From DAINBT01 sp036732785 (GTDB lineage Bacteria > Planctomycetota > Phycisphaerae > Sedimentisphaerales > SM23-30): 42,372 nt of DNA. Position 1 is the first letter of the stretch; each line of letters starts with the position of its first letter. The translations under genes and the position numbers were made by a program. The stretch lies in contig CAZICK010000028.1 in NCBI GenBank assembly GCA_964537505.1, forward strand, positions 1-42,372, in the 5' to 3' direction. Below are positions 17,909 through 26,362 of the stretch, in pieces. A model generated the notes under the pieces. That model searched no databases. It had not been told where the DNA came from and worked only from the letters and a program-made list of their open reading frames with translations.

Positions 17909-18471
17909 CCGGACATCGAGCCCCTTCATTTTCAATCACTCCTAAAACATGCTGGGCTCTTGAAACACTCACTGAAGCAGGTTACAAATATGATAGTAGT
18001 ATCTTCCCCTTTTCCGGCAGACGTTATGGCTGGCCGGGCTTTTGTCAGGATATTTGCAATCTTGAATTACCCAATGGAAAAAGCATTATTGAAGTGCCTA
18101 TGTCTACCACTCGCATATTTGGCAAAAACCTGCCCGCCTGTGGAGGAGGTTATCTACGCCATTTCCCCTACTTCTACACACGCTGGGCCATGGATCGCAT
18201 TCTGCAAAAACGCCCCGCTGTTGTTTATCTTCACCTCTATGACATGGATACGTCTCCAGGACCCACCCATATCGAAACCGAACTACCCAAAGCTTCAAAA
18301 CGCTCTAAACTCCGCCACGTATTGCAACTACGCAATCGTAGCACAGTATAAGCAAAGTTGCACCGATTACTGAATGATTATCAATTTGCCCCCATTCGTG
18401 ATATAATCGCTGCTGCACAATCTGAGTTGTATAACAGGCTGATCAGGATATCTGATGAACTACAAAATTAA
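17884..18471 (+). pseudogene. DUF3473-type polysaccharide deacetylase, 5' truncated with internal stop
   Basis: The frame holds only the C-terminal half of a PEP-CTERM-locus-type polysaccharide deacetylase: GQPVTGHRAPSFSITPKTCWALETLTEAGYKYDSSIFPF, EVPMSTTRIFGKNLPACGGGYLRHFPYFYTRWAM and RPAVVYLHLYDMD. The N-terminal catalytic half with the metal-binding DD and HxxxH motifs is missing. A TAA at 18349-18351 interrupts it; the same frame continues after the stop with AKLHRLLNDYQFAPIRDIIAAA, the usual end of this family, to a second stop at 18469-18471. It therefore carries two lesions. The 3' end overlaps the start of the next GNAT gene by 17 bases. Confidence 0.75.
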
Positions 18472-19090
18472 ACAGATGTGTGATGTCCACATTAATTCTG
18501 TAGTTGATGTTCACATGCGAGCATTCCCAAACTTTTTTCTCACTTTTCTGGGGCCCAGGTTCTTGCGAGAATTCTATAGGTCTTTTCTTGTGGATTCTAC
18601 AGGAGTGGGGTTTGTGGCTGAGGATACCCGAACAAAAAATGTTCTGGGCGTGATTGTAGGACCGGTCAGGCCGGAAGGATATTTCAAAAGACTGCTCAAG
18701 AGGCGATGGTGGGCATTCTGCCTTGCCAGCATTACTGTTGTTATCAAACGTCCTGCTAGTGTCCGGCGTTTGTTTCGAGCTGTGTTTTACAGAGGCGCCC
18801 CGCTGCCTGGCCCGCCTCGCTCACTGCTTAGCTCCATCGCTGTCTGTCCTGACGCTCAAAGGTACGGAATCGGTAGGCTCCTGGTGGAAGCATGGTTGCG
18901 TGAAGTGCATCGCAGAGGTAGTAGTGGATGTTACTTAACCACCGACGCTCAGGATAATGAGGTTGTCAATAATTTTTATCAAAAAATTGGTTGGAAGCTG
19001 CATTCCTCTTTTACAACGCCCGAAGGTCGTCGCATGAACTATTATGTGCTGGACTTTTCACAAGGAGAAGAAATAACAGACAATGACTGA
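18455..19090 (+). CDS. GNAT-family acetyltransferase
   Basis: A 211-residue GNAT protein. MCDVHINSVVDVHMRAFPNFFLTFLGPRFLREFYRSF is the N-terminal strand-helix unit; LLSSIAVCPDAQRYGIGRLLVEAWLREVHRRG is the acetyl-CoA-binding motif A (Q/RxxGxG/A as QRYGIG), and DNEVVNNFYQKIGWKLHSSF is motif B. A basic, partly hydrophobic insertion between them (FKRLLKRRWWAFCLASITVVIKRPASVRRLFRAVFY) parallels the insertion in the GNAT at 12849-13517. Within a locus with an aminotransferase it probably N-acetylates an amino sugar. The stop overlaps the aminotransferase start by eight bases. Confidence 0.85.
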   Translation: MNYKIKQMCDVHINSVVDVHMRAFPNFFLTFLGPRFLREFYRSFLVDSTGVGFVAEDTRTKNVLGVIVGPVRPEGYFKRLLKRRWWAFCLASITVVIKRPASVRRLFRAVFYRGAPLPGPPRSLLSSIAVCPDAQRYGIGRLLVEAWLREVHRRGSSGCYLTTDAQDNEVVNNFYQKIGWKLHSSFTTPEGRRMNYYVLDFSQGEEITDND

Positions 19091-20240
19091 TGTTTGTACG
19101 AAATATGAATCGGTATTTGCCCAATGGGTGGGTGTTTCCAATGCCTTTTCATTTTGGAAGGGTCGTGTGGCTTTGTACGCCATCCTTGAAGCCCTGGATA
19201 TTGGTCAGGGCGATGAAGTGATCCTGCCCGGCTATACATGTGTAATGGACGTTAACCCTGTCAAATACCTTGGCGCAAAACCCATATATGTGGACATTGA
19301 ACCTGTTACATACAATATCGACGTCAATCTTCTCGAAAGCAAGATAACCACCAACACCAAGGTAATCATTGCTCAGCATACCTATGGCTATCCCTGCGAA
19401 ATGGATGCCATTATGGAAATAGCAGCACGCCGTGAAATTCCTGTTATTGAGGATTGCTGCTTGGCCTTGGGTTCGAAATATAAAGACCACACCGTCGGCA
19501 CATTTGGCCGGGCGGCTTATTTTTCCTTTCAGTGGAACAAACCCTTCACTACTGGTATCGGCGGCATGACCGTTACCAACGATTCTGAACTGGCTGACCG
19601 GATTGAGACTATCTGTCAGGAACGGTTATGCCAACCCTCATTCAAAGCCGTCTTTATGCTTTCTCTTCAGCGTTTGATCTACCGTTTATTCATTTATCCA
19701 CGCACAACCGCCTTGGCGGCAAACATCTTTCGTTGGCTGACAAAAAAAGGAGTTGTCGTCGGGTCATCTTCGACTTGTGAATTTGCGCCGGAAATGGCCG
19801 ATAACTTCTTCATGGCCATGAGCCTTTCGCAATCCCGTGCCGGCCTGCGACAGTTAAAGAAAATCGAAGCCAACATCGCACACCGTAAACAAATGCGCTA
19901 CGTTTACGACGATCTGCTCACCCGCGCCGGCTGGACCGTTCCGGCAATTCCCGATACCATGGATCCCGTTCTGGTGCGCTACCCTGTTCGCATCACTGAT
20001 AAAGCCACCGCCCTTGCCAAGGCCCCCTCTGCCGGTGTTGAAATCGGCAGTTGGTTCGAATGCCCCCTCCATCCCATCGAAACACCCATGCACCTTTATG
20101 ATTACACCGACGGTATGTGCCCCGTTGCCGAAAGGGCCTCCCGCCAAGTAGTCAATCTACCCCTGCATCCCCGCGCCGACGAAAAAACCGCCAGAAAAAC
20201 CGTCGCCTTCCTAACCGAATTCAATCAGGCTCAAGCATAA
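19083..20240 (+). CDS. DegT/DnrJ/EryC1/StrS-family sugar aminotransferase
   Basis: A 385-residue PLP-dependent fold-type I aminotransferase that puts an amino group on a keto-sugar nucleotide. FSFWKGRVALYAILEAL is the substrate and phosphate-binding start, GDEVILPGYTC and PVIEDCCLALGSKYKDHTVGTFG carry the cofactor aspartate, and Lys153 in YFSFQWNKPFTTGIGGM is the PLP lysine. The C-terminal half (residues 200-385) is less conserved and includes DTMDPVLVRYPVRITDK and GSWFECPLHPIETP. It overlaps the GNAT gene by eight bases, so aminotransferase and N-acetyltransferase are likely one step pair. It is the last gene of the polysaccharide locus. Confidence 0.88.
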   Translation: MTDVCTKYESVFAQWVGVSNAFSFWKGRVALYAILEALDIGQGDEVILPGYTCVMDVNPVKYLGAKPIYVDIEPVTYNIDVNLLESKITTNTKVIIAQHTYGYPCEMDAIMEIAARREIPVIEDCCLALGSKYKDHTVGTFGRAAYFSFQWNKPFTTGIGGMTVTNDSELADRIETICQERLCQPSFKAVFMLSLQRLIYRLFIYPRTTALAANIFRWLTKKGVVVGSSSTCEFAPEMADNFFMAMSLSQSRAGLRQLKKIEANIAHRKQMRYVYDDLLTRAGWTVPAIPDTMDPVLVRYPVRITDKATALAKAPSAGVEIGSWFECPLHPIETPMHLYDYTDGMCPVAERASRQVVNLPLHPRADEKTARKTVAFLTEFNQAQA

Positions 20241-20407
20241 TATGTTAATTAGCGACAATAGGAATTCCGACCGCATTTTGCCGATCTGATTTTTATAAAC
20301 CATTGCAGTGTAAAGGGTTGTGAGAACTCGGGTGGAGTTGTTATGCCCGGTTGGGTGTTGGGTTGGTTTTTGGGGGGATTTGTCGGCGAATTTAAATGAC
20401 GAAGATC

Positions 20408-20435
20408 TAAAGTACAATATTTCTTCTGCCGATAA
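20408..20435 (+). promoter_or_regulatory. Sigma-28 (FliA)-type flagellar promoter
   Basis: TAAA at 20408-20411 and GCCGATAA at 20428-20435 match the sigma-28 consensus TAAA-N15-GCCGATAA, with a full eight-base -10 match and a spacer of 16. It lies about 120 bases before fliD on the same strand. Transcription would begin near 20443. Confidence 0.75.
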
Positions 20436-20447
20436 TTAATTATAGGA

Positions 20448-20485
20448 CATACCGCAGTGGTGGCTACTGCGCCCGCTTTGGTATG
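20448..20485 (+). promoter_or_regulatory. Hairpin in the fliD leader
   Basis: CATACC (20448-20453) pairs with GGTATG (20480-20485), and inside it GCAGT (20454-20458) pairs with ACTGC (20466-20470). The predicted stem lies about five bases after the expected sigma-28 start site. It could stabilise the mRNA 5' end or control translation; no known riboswitch is recognised. The rest of 20241-20556 holds no gene. Confidence 0.4.
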
Positions 20486-20556
20486 CCCATTTTGGGTGAT
20501 GATATTGTTGTTATGCCTTCGTTTATGAATTGATGAGTTGATGACGGGAAAAAAAC

Positions 20557-23500
20557 ATGCCGACAGTAAGTAGTGGTATTGGCCTGATATCAGGGATTAA
20601 TATTGAGGACGTAGTCAAGCAATACATGGCGATTGAAGCGCGTCCGCGTAATCAGCTTGCCGCCCGTATCGAAGGCCTTACCGAACAGCGGACCGCCATG
20701 ATGAAGATTCAGGCTCTGGTCATGTCCGTTCAGATCGCCTCCAACAATTTCAACAAAGAGTCGGTCTTTCAAAATATGGCCGTCACCTCCAGCAACGAGG
20801 ATCTTATTTCCGCCACCGCCAGCCGATTCGCTGCCGAGGGAACTTATCGTTTTGTCGCCAAGCGTCTTGCCAGCAACCATCATTTTGTCAGTCGCGGCTA
20901 CACCAGCGCGGACAGCGGCATTGGCAGCGGTACCCTCAGTTTTGAAATCGGTCAAGGCCAACTGGCCAAGCCAACCGATCTGAATTCCATTAACGGCGGA
21001 CGCGGCTTTCAGCGCGGCAAGATCAAAATCACCGACCGGGCCGGCAACACTGACCAGATCGATCTTACTATTGCCCTGACCATGCAGGAGGTTATTGACG
21101 AGATCAACAAGAACGCTACTGTCAATGTTACCGCTTCGGTATCAGGCGGCCATCTGATCATTACTGATAATAATACCGGCGCTACCGGCAATCTCATTGT
21201 AGCCGACCTTGGCAGTGGCACCACGGCGATGGATCTCGGTATCCGAGGGAATGTCACCCAGGACAAAATTATTGGTAACGATATCCTTTACGTTACAGCC
21301 GATACCCGTCTGAGCGATCTGAACGACGGAAACGGTGTTCGCGGTTTGACATCCAGTCTCTCCGATGATCTGTTATTTAAGCTCGGCAGTGGCAGGGAAA
21401 TCAATGTCGATCTGAGCACTACGTTATCCGAAATAGTTGGCGCTCCCGACCAAAGCAACACCCTCCGTTCTCTCAACAGGGGCGACGGTGTTCGCATGGG
21501 CGCCTTTCGTATTACCGACCAGAACGGCCAATTTGTTGAAATCGATTTGGCCGCTCTGGGTGAAGATGCCACCTTAGGTCAGTTAAAAGAAGCTATCGAA
21601 AGCACCGCTACGGCCAACAATATGAATATTTCCGTAGGGTTCGGTGCGCTGGACCATCTCAAAATTACCGATAACAGCGACCCGCTCTTCCAGGGCGACG
21701 ACGACTCGACCACCGAGCGGAGAAGCCATTTCATCATTGAAGATCTCGACGGTGGTTTTGCAGCCAGTGATCTCGGCATTGTTGCCGATGTGTCCAGTAA
21801 AACTATCACGGGCGATCAGGTCTGGCACATGGAAAGTCTCGGCGATGTCATTAACGCTGTCAACAATCATTGGGAAAACACGGGAGAACTGGTTCTTTCC
21901 TTCGAGTCCGGCGGTAACAGTATTAAGGTTACCGATAACAGCGGCTTGGGCAATCTGGCCATCGAGATTCCGGAAAACGGCAGCATGGCCGTTGAGGACC
22001 TCGGTCTGCTTACTCCCGAAGGCCTCACCGGAACCGAATATGTCGGACGACAACTTATCGCCGGTCTTAACACTGTTATGCTTCGTTCTCTCAACGGCGG
22101 CAGCGGCTCCGATCCGGATGCCGGCAATCCCACTCGGATTACCTCCGGCGGTACTATCAGCCTGACGGATCGTGACGGTCATAATGCTCAGATTGATCTG
22201 TCCGGCACTTTTACAGTTCAGGACGTAATCGATGCCATCAACGATTCCGACAACAATATCAACATTAGTGCTTCGCTCAATGCGGTCGGCAACGGGATCG
22301 TTCTTACCGACACATCCTTAGGCAGCGGCAACATGATAGTCGCCGATGTGACCGGCGAGCTGGCCCAAAAACTGGGCATTGCCGTTAATGATACCGTCAG
22401 TAGTATTGACAGCGGCAATCTCCAGTTGCAGTATGTTTCCGAAGCTACCCAGCTTGACGATCTCCGCCAGGGCGAAGGAGTTTATCGCGGCAAATTCAAA
22501 ATTACCGACGGTCTCGGCAGAAGCGCCACCATTGATCTGGGCCAAGTGGGTGTTAATACCATCGATGATGTCATTAAAAAATTCGACAACTCCGCCACCG
22601 GCATTCGAGCACGTATAAACAATACCGGCGATGGGCTGCTGCTTTACGATACCAGCGAAGGCAATAACCTTTCCGCTTTCTTTGTTGTTGAAGAGAATGG
22701 CTCTACCGCCCACGATCTGGGCATCCTCGGAACCGCTAAAGAAGGTGAAGACGGCAGCTATTACCTCGACGGTTCTTACGAATTCAAGCTGGAGGTAGGC
22801 GGCGGCGACGGTATCGAGGACATAGTCAACAGAATTAACAATGCCGATATGGGCCTGAAGGCCTCTATCATTAACGACGGCGTCAACTATCGAATCAATT
22901 TCAACAGCCAGATTGGAGGCCGTAGCGGCATGGTTTATCTCGATGCCGGCACGACCGACCTTACTACCGATACGCTTTCTGAGGGTCGCGACGCCATTGT
23001 TCTGCTGGGCGACGGTTCCGACGAACATCCCCTGTTGATCACCAGCAGTACCAATACTATCGATAACGCCATAAAGGGTGTTACGCTCGACCTGAACGCC
23101 GCCGGCAACGAAGCAGTAACAATTACTGTCGAGCAGGACATCGAGGCCATCGTTGCCCAGATCAGCAGTTTTGTCGATGCCTACAATTCACTCATGGAAG
23201 AAATTTCAAAGGTCACCATGTTCGATCCTGAAAGTTATGAGCACGGCGTTCTCTTTGCCGACCATACTGTCAATTATATCCAGAGTTCGTTGCAAACTAT
23301 GGTGCAAAGAAACGTACCGGGGGTTGATTCGAAATTTTCCCGGTTATCGCAGATAGGTGTTTCTTTCGCTCCTTTCGGATCTGAGATGGTCACCGATGAA
23401 AACGGCGAAAAAACTTACGCTGTTGTCAGTATCCCCAAACTGGCATTCAATGAGCAGGAATTTCGTGACGCCTTCGCCGAAAATCCTGAAAAAATTGCCG

Positions 23501-23787
23501 AGCTGTTTACCAAGGAAGGAACAGGGGTTGGCGATTATATAGCCGATCATTTGGAAGACCTTGCCGGCTCGAACAACAGCACCATCAGCAACAACCTTGA
23601 TGCTATGCAGTCGAATCAGGGGCTTTTTGAAAAGCGTATCGAATATCTCGACGAACTGCTGGTCGCCAAGGAAGAACGCTACTACAGACAATTCTATGCT
23701 ATGGAGCAGGCTCTCGCCTCTATGCAGGCCCAGCAGAACGCCTTAACTACGCTAAGTAACATGGCCGCCATGTACAAGCAACAATAA
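20557..23787 (+). CDS. fliD: Flagellar filament-capping protein FliD, unusually large
   Basis: FliD forms the cap at the filament tip under which flagellin subunits fold. The N-terminal coiled-coil D0/D1 (residues 1-110, SSGIGLISGINIEDVVKQYMAIEARPRNQLAARIEGL) and C-terminal D0/D1 (about 830-1076, DIEAIVAQISSFVDAYNSLMEEISKVT and ending EQALASMQAQQNALTTLSNMAAMYKQQ) are both typical. Between them lies a region of about 700 residues made of repeats with the pattern LR-LN-G-GV--G-x-ITD--G---IDL---T--DVI--IN, the Flagellin_IN motif, with copies near residues 141, 251 (short), 302, 508 and 633. At 1076 residues it is much longer than common FliD (450-700). It is preceded by a sigma-28 promoter and followed by fliS 35 bases later. 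Confidence 0.93.
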   Translation: MPTVSSGIGLISGINIEDVVKQYMAIEARPRNQLAARIEGLTEQRTAMMKIQALVMSVQIASNNFNKESVFQNMAVTSSNEDLISATASRFAAEGTYRFVAKRLASNHHFVSRGYTSADSGIGSGTLSFEIGQGQLAKPTDLNSINGGRGFQRGKIKITDRAGNTDQIDLTIALTMQEVIDEINKNATVNVTASVSGGHLIITDNNTGATGNLIVADLGSGTTAMDLGIRGNVTQDKIIGNDILYVTADTRLSDLNDGNGVRGLTSSLSDDLLFKLGSGREINVDLSTTLSEIVGAPDQSNTLRSLNRGDGVRMGAFRITDQNGQFVEIDLAALGEDATLGQLKEAIESTATANNMNISVGFGALDHLKITDNSDPLFQGDDDSTTERRSHFIIEDLDGGFAASDLGIVADVSSKTITGDQVWHMESLGDVINAVNNHWENTGELVLSFESGGNSIKVTDNSGLGNLAIEIPENGSMAVEDLGLLTPEGLTGTEYVGRQLIAGLNTVMLRSLNGGSGSDPDAGNPTRITSGGTISLTDRDGHNAQIDLSGTFTVQDVIDAINDSDNNINISASLNAVGNGIVLTDTSLGSGNMIVADVTGELAQKLGIAVNDTVSSIDSGNLQLQYVSEATQLDDLRQGEGVYRGKFKITDGLGRSATIDLGQVGVNTIDDVIKKFDNSATGIRARINNTGDGLLLYDTSEGNNLSAFFVVEENGSTAHDLGILGTAKEGEDGSYYLDGSYEFKLEVGGGDGIEDIVNRINNADMGLKASIINDGVNYRINFNSQIGGRSGMVYLDAGTTDLTTDTLSEGRDAIVLLGDGSDEHPLLITSSTNTIDNAIKGVTLDLNAAGNEAVTITVEQDIEAIVAQISSFVDAYNSLMEEISKVTMFDPESYEHGVLFADHTVNYIQSSLQTMVQRNVPGVDSKFSRLSQIGVSFAPFGSEMVTDENGEKTYAVVSIPKLAFNEQEFRDAFAENPEKIAELFTKEGTGVGDYIADHLEDLAGSNNSTISNNLDAMQSNQGLFEKRIEYLDELLVAKEERYYRQFYAMEQALASMQAQQNALTTLSNMAAMYKQQ

Positions 23788-23822
23788 ACAGTCTTAACTT
23801 TGCCGTACAGGTAATCCGTTTT

Positions 23823-24338
23823 ATGAAATCCAAAGCCAATAATACTACCAACGAATACCTTAAAACAAAGGTCATGACCGCTTCCCAGGAACAGTTGCAA
23901 TTGATGCTATACGACGGTGCTATTCGCTTTTGCGAACAGGCCCGCCAAGCCATCCTGGATAAGGAAATCGAGAAAAGCTTTAACCTGCTCAGCCGAGCTG
24001 AAGCCATCATTATGGAAATGGTCAGCTCTTTGCGCGATGATTTTGCTCCTGAAACTTGCGCCAAGATGCGGTCACTGTATTTTTTCTGCTACGAGAAATT
24101 TGTTGCGGCTAATATGAAAAAAGATGTTGTCCCCCTCGATGAAGGGCTTAGAGTTTTGCGACACATGCGTGAAACATGGGTTATGCTCATGGAGCAACTC
24201 AAACGCGAAAAAACCGGCCGAACGGGCGAACCTGAATTGTCTCCCGTACCGCCGGACATAGACATCTCAGAGAGCGTCGGCATAAACAAAAACCCATTCG
24301 ATCAACCCGTCGGTTCCAATATCAGTCTCGAAGGTTAG
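23823..24338 (+). CDS. fliS: Flagellin export chaperone FliS
   Basis: FliS binds the C-terminus of flagellin in the cytoplasm and stops it polymerising before export. NEYLKTKVMTASQEQLQLMLYDGAIRFCEQARQAI is the family's first helix pair, followed by SFNLLSRAEAIIMEMVSSLRDDF, RSLYFFCYEKFVAANMKKDVVPLDEGLRVLRHMRETWVMLMEQL, a four-helix bundle of about 125 residues. A proline-rich tail of about 40 residues (ELSPVPPDIDISESVG onward) extends beyond the usual length. It follows fliD by 35 bases, the common fliD-fliS order, and probably shares its sigma-28 promoter. Confidence 0.92.
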   Translation: MKSKANNTTNEYLKTKVMTASQEQLQLMLYDGAIRFCEQARQAILDKEIEKSFNLLSRAEAIIMEMVSSLRDDFAPETCAKMRSLYFFCYEKFVAANMKKDVVPLDEGLRVLRHMRETWVMLMEQLKREKTGRTGEPELSPVPPDIDISESVGINKNPFDQPVGSNISLEG

Positions 24339-24414
24339 TTGATGCGGACCAGCCTGCCACTGCCTGAAACCGAGAACCCGCAAAAAATACGGCCCCCCAT
24401 CTCACCATGCACCA

Positions 24415-25077
24415 TTAGCTGAAATTGTCGATACGACCATCGTGCATATAAATTGTCCGATCGGCAAACCGGTCTGCGTCTGTTCCGTGGGTAACTACAA
24501 TCACCGTACCACCCTGACGGCGAAAGTCAGCCAGATGCCCCAGCACCACGGCAGCATTGTCAGGGTCAAGATTCCCGGCAGGCTCATCCGCCAAAATAAT
24601 CTTCGGACGATTCAGCAAGGCTCTGGCAATGGCGGTACGCTGTTTTTCGCCGGCGCTAAGCTCTGAAGGTCGGTGAAAGGTTCGATCTGTCAGGCCCAAC
24701 CGCTCCAGCAGTCTATTCGCTTGCGATTCCGTGTCGGTTCCACCAACCGCCCCGCCGGCCAGCAAAACGTTTTCGATAACGTTCAAATAAGGCACCAGAT
24801 GAAACATCTGGAAAACAAAGCCGATACCCTGAGCTCTGAACAGTGCCCTGCCACGTATGCTCATCGTATATAGGCTGTTTCCCCCAACAATAACATCGCC
24901 GCTGCTCGGCCGCTGCATTCCTGCAATGGTCATCAGCAAAGTCGTTTTCCCGCAGCCGCTGACCCCACGGACAACGACAAATTCACCTGCTTCCACCTTA
25001 AACGTCACATCATTCAGGGCCTTGACCGTTCCATAACGGGTTTGATATATCTTAGATACATTTTCAAGATGGATCAT
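24415..25077 (-). CDS. ABC transporter ATP-binding protein (LolD/MacB type)
   Basis: A 220-residue ATPase. Walker A is GVSGCGKTT (residues 38-46), the signature is LSAGEKQRTAIARAL, Walker B is KIILADEPAGNLD and the switch is VTHG. The short spacing and the DEPAGNLD string place it in the LolD/MacB/FtsE group, which drives FtsX-like permeases that work on periplasmic or outer-membrane substrates rather than solute import. The frame is open further upstream to 25422, but that part overlaps the permease; MIHLENVSKIYQ at 25077, two bases after the permease stop, is the natural start. It is the last gene of a three-gene minus-strand operon. Confidence 0.92.
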   Translation of the reverse strand: MIHLENVSKIYQTRYGTVKALNDVTFKVEAGEFVVVRGVSGCGKTTLLMTIAGMQRPSSGDVIVGGNSLYTMSIRGRALFRAQGIGFVFQMFHLVPYLNVIENVLLAGGAVGGTDTESQANRLLERLGLTDRTFHRPSELSAGEKQRTAIARALLNRPKIILADEPAGNLDPDNAAVVLGHLADFRRQGGTVIVVTHGTDADRFADRTIYMHDGRIDNFS

Positions 25078-25079
25078 AT

Positions 25080-26228
25080 TTATTCTTCCCTTAGGGTCAC
25101 GACCGGATCCTGCGTTACGGCTGTCATAGTTGGAACTAAACTGCAAACGGCGGAAAACAGCGGAGCGGCAACCATGAACCATCCAAGCAACCCATAGACA
25201 GGTTTTATATTGCCCGCGGTAAGTTTGAATATGTAAGGACCGAAGGTCATTGCCAAAACTGTCCCCAGAACAAAACCCAAAGCCGCCCCGAGCAGACCGA
25301 TCACAACTGCCTTGCCCAGAAACAGCAAAGATATTTTTCCAGAACCGTAACCCAACGCACGCATTACGCCTATTTCCTGTCTCCGCTCGCGAACGTTCAT
25401 CATGGCCAAAATACCAACCCATGCGGCGCAGATAATAATCACGAACGGCACAATAATATCAAAATACTTTTGGACAAATATTCGCTGTTGTTTGCGGACC
25501 TCGGCGATCTTTTTTGCCTGGAACACTTTCGCCTCGGGCAGCCTGGAAACTATCTCTTCTCTCAGAATAGTCAGGGGATCGTCAGTAGGAGCAAAACACA
25601 GGCAGTCAACCGCCTGGATCTCATTGATTCGTCCTTTAAGGCCGGTAATCTCCTGAGCGTCGCGTATGTTAGATTGAATGCGAATGTCATCCGCGCTACC
25701 GCTCTCGGACAGACAGCCGGCTATAGTAAAGCTTTGCTCGCCAATCTCAATGGTGTCGCCCTTTTTCAATTTTAGTCTGGTTGCCAGCTCGTACCCAATA
25801 TAAACGGTACCTGGCTCGATTTCGTAGCTCATGGGCGGCCTCTCCTTGCCCGGCGGACACACCTCAGTCGCCAAACCCGTCAAGATCACGTCAAACCCCT
25901 GCCACGATATCTTCCGATGCAGAGTGGCCAGAAGGTGGTTGTAGGAAAAACCTTTCTGACCACCGGCTAGAATATCAAGGTACTCCTGCGGCATCGTTTG
26001 ATCCGAAAAACCGTCTATCAAAAATTTATTCATATCCGTATCTTTGGGTATGATACGCAAATTGAAACCCATATTAAGCATTATCCGGGCGGTCTCACGG
26101 CTGGAAGTCTTTTCGGTAATGACAAAACCCACCAGTAGAGTAACCGCCATGGCCACCGCCAATACGCCAAGAACGAAATTTATCTTCCGGTGAGCAATCT
26201 CTTTAAAGATAAGAGCCACTGTTAACAT
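25080..26228 (-). CDS. FtsX/MacB-type ABC permease
   Basis: A 382-residue membrane protein with four hydrophobic segments. The first (NFVLGVLAVAMAVTLLVGFVI, residues about 13-33) is followed by a large periplasmic MacB_PCD-like domain (about 40-260), then three C-terminal helices: YFDIIVPFVIIICAAWVGILAM with the downstream NVRERRQEIGVMRALGYGSGKI coupling region, VVIGLLGAALGFVLGTVLAM and LLGWFMVAAPLFSAVCSLVP, ending in VTLREE. This layout is that of type VII ABC transporters, which move lipoproteins or act as mechanotransducers. The start at 26228 is four bases from the edge of intergenic repeat A; in-frame ATGs farther upstream would start inside that repeat and are not used here. Confidence 0.9.
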   Translation of the reverse strand: MLTVALIFKEIAHRKINFVLGVLAVAMAVTLLVGFVITEKTSSRETARIMLNMGFNLRIIPKDTDMNKFLIDGFSDQTMPQEYLDILAGGQKGFSYNHLLATLHRKISWQGFDVILTGLATEVCPPGKERPPMSYEIEPGTVYIGYELATRLKLKKGDTIEIGEQSFTIAGCLSESGSADDIRIQSNIRDAQEITGLKGRINEIQAVDCLCFAPTDDPLTILREEIVSRLPEAKVFQAKKIAEVRKQQRIFVQKYFDIIVPFVIIICAAWVGILAMMNVRERRQEIGVMRALGYGSGKISLLFLGKAVVIGLLGAALGFVLGTVLAMTFGPYIFKLTAGNIKPVYGLLGWFMVAAPLFSAVCSLVPTMTAVTQDPVVTLREE

Positions 26229-26232
26229 ACTC

Positions 26233-26348
26233 GACTTTCGCTGTTTCTTTAACCCAATTTCCATCCAACAGGGCCTGTTCTGACTTCGCATATAAGCAAT
26301 ACACAATAAAATGTGCAACACGTAGAGCCGCGTAAGCGAAATCGCACT
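26233..26348. repeat. Dispersed intergenic repeat, copy A (internally deleted)
   Basis: This copy shares its left part (GACTTTCG to CAACAGGGCCTGTT) and right part (TATAAGCAA to TCGCAC, with ACGTAGAGCCGCGTAAGCG) with copies B and C but lacks about 85 bases between them. The two joined parts each carry a GGCCTGTT/GGCCCTGTT string, so the deletion probably arose between those short direct repeats. It lies between the permease start and the stop of the upstream 468-residue gene. The terminal hairpin has one mismatch here (GTGCAA/TCGCAC). Confidence 0.8.
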
Positions 26349-26362
26349 TTTTCATTATGTGT

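Noticed and set aside
17960..18373. 137-codon frame overlapping the deacetylase remnant
   Set aside because: It is out of frame with the clear deacetylase motifs and matches nothing.
21583..22182. Long minus-strand frames opposite fliD
   Set aside because: They mirror the repeated, GC-biased codons of fliD and carry no start signals or family motifs.
24339..24414. Bidirectional terminator between fliS and the convergent ABC gene
   Set aside because: No stem with a U-run on either strand could be found in the 76 bases.
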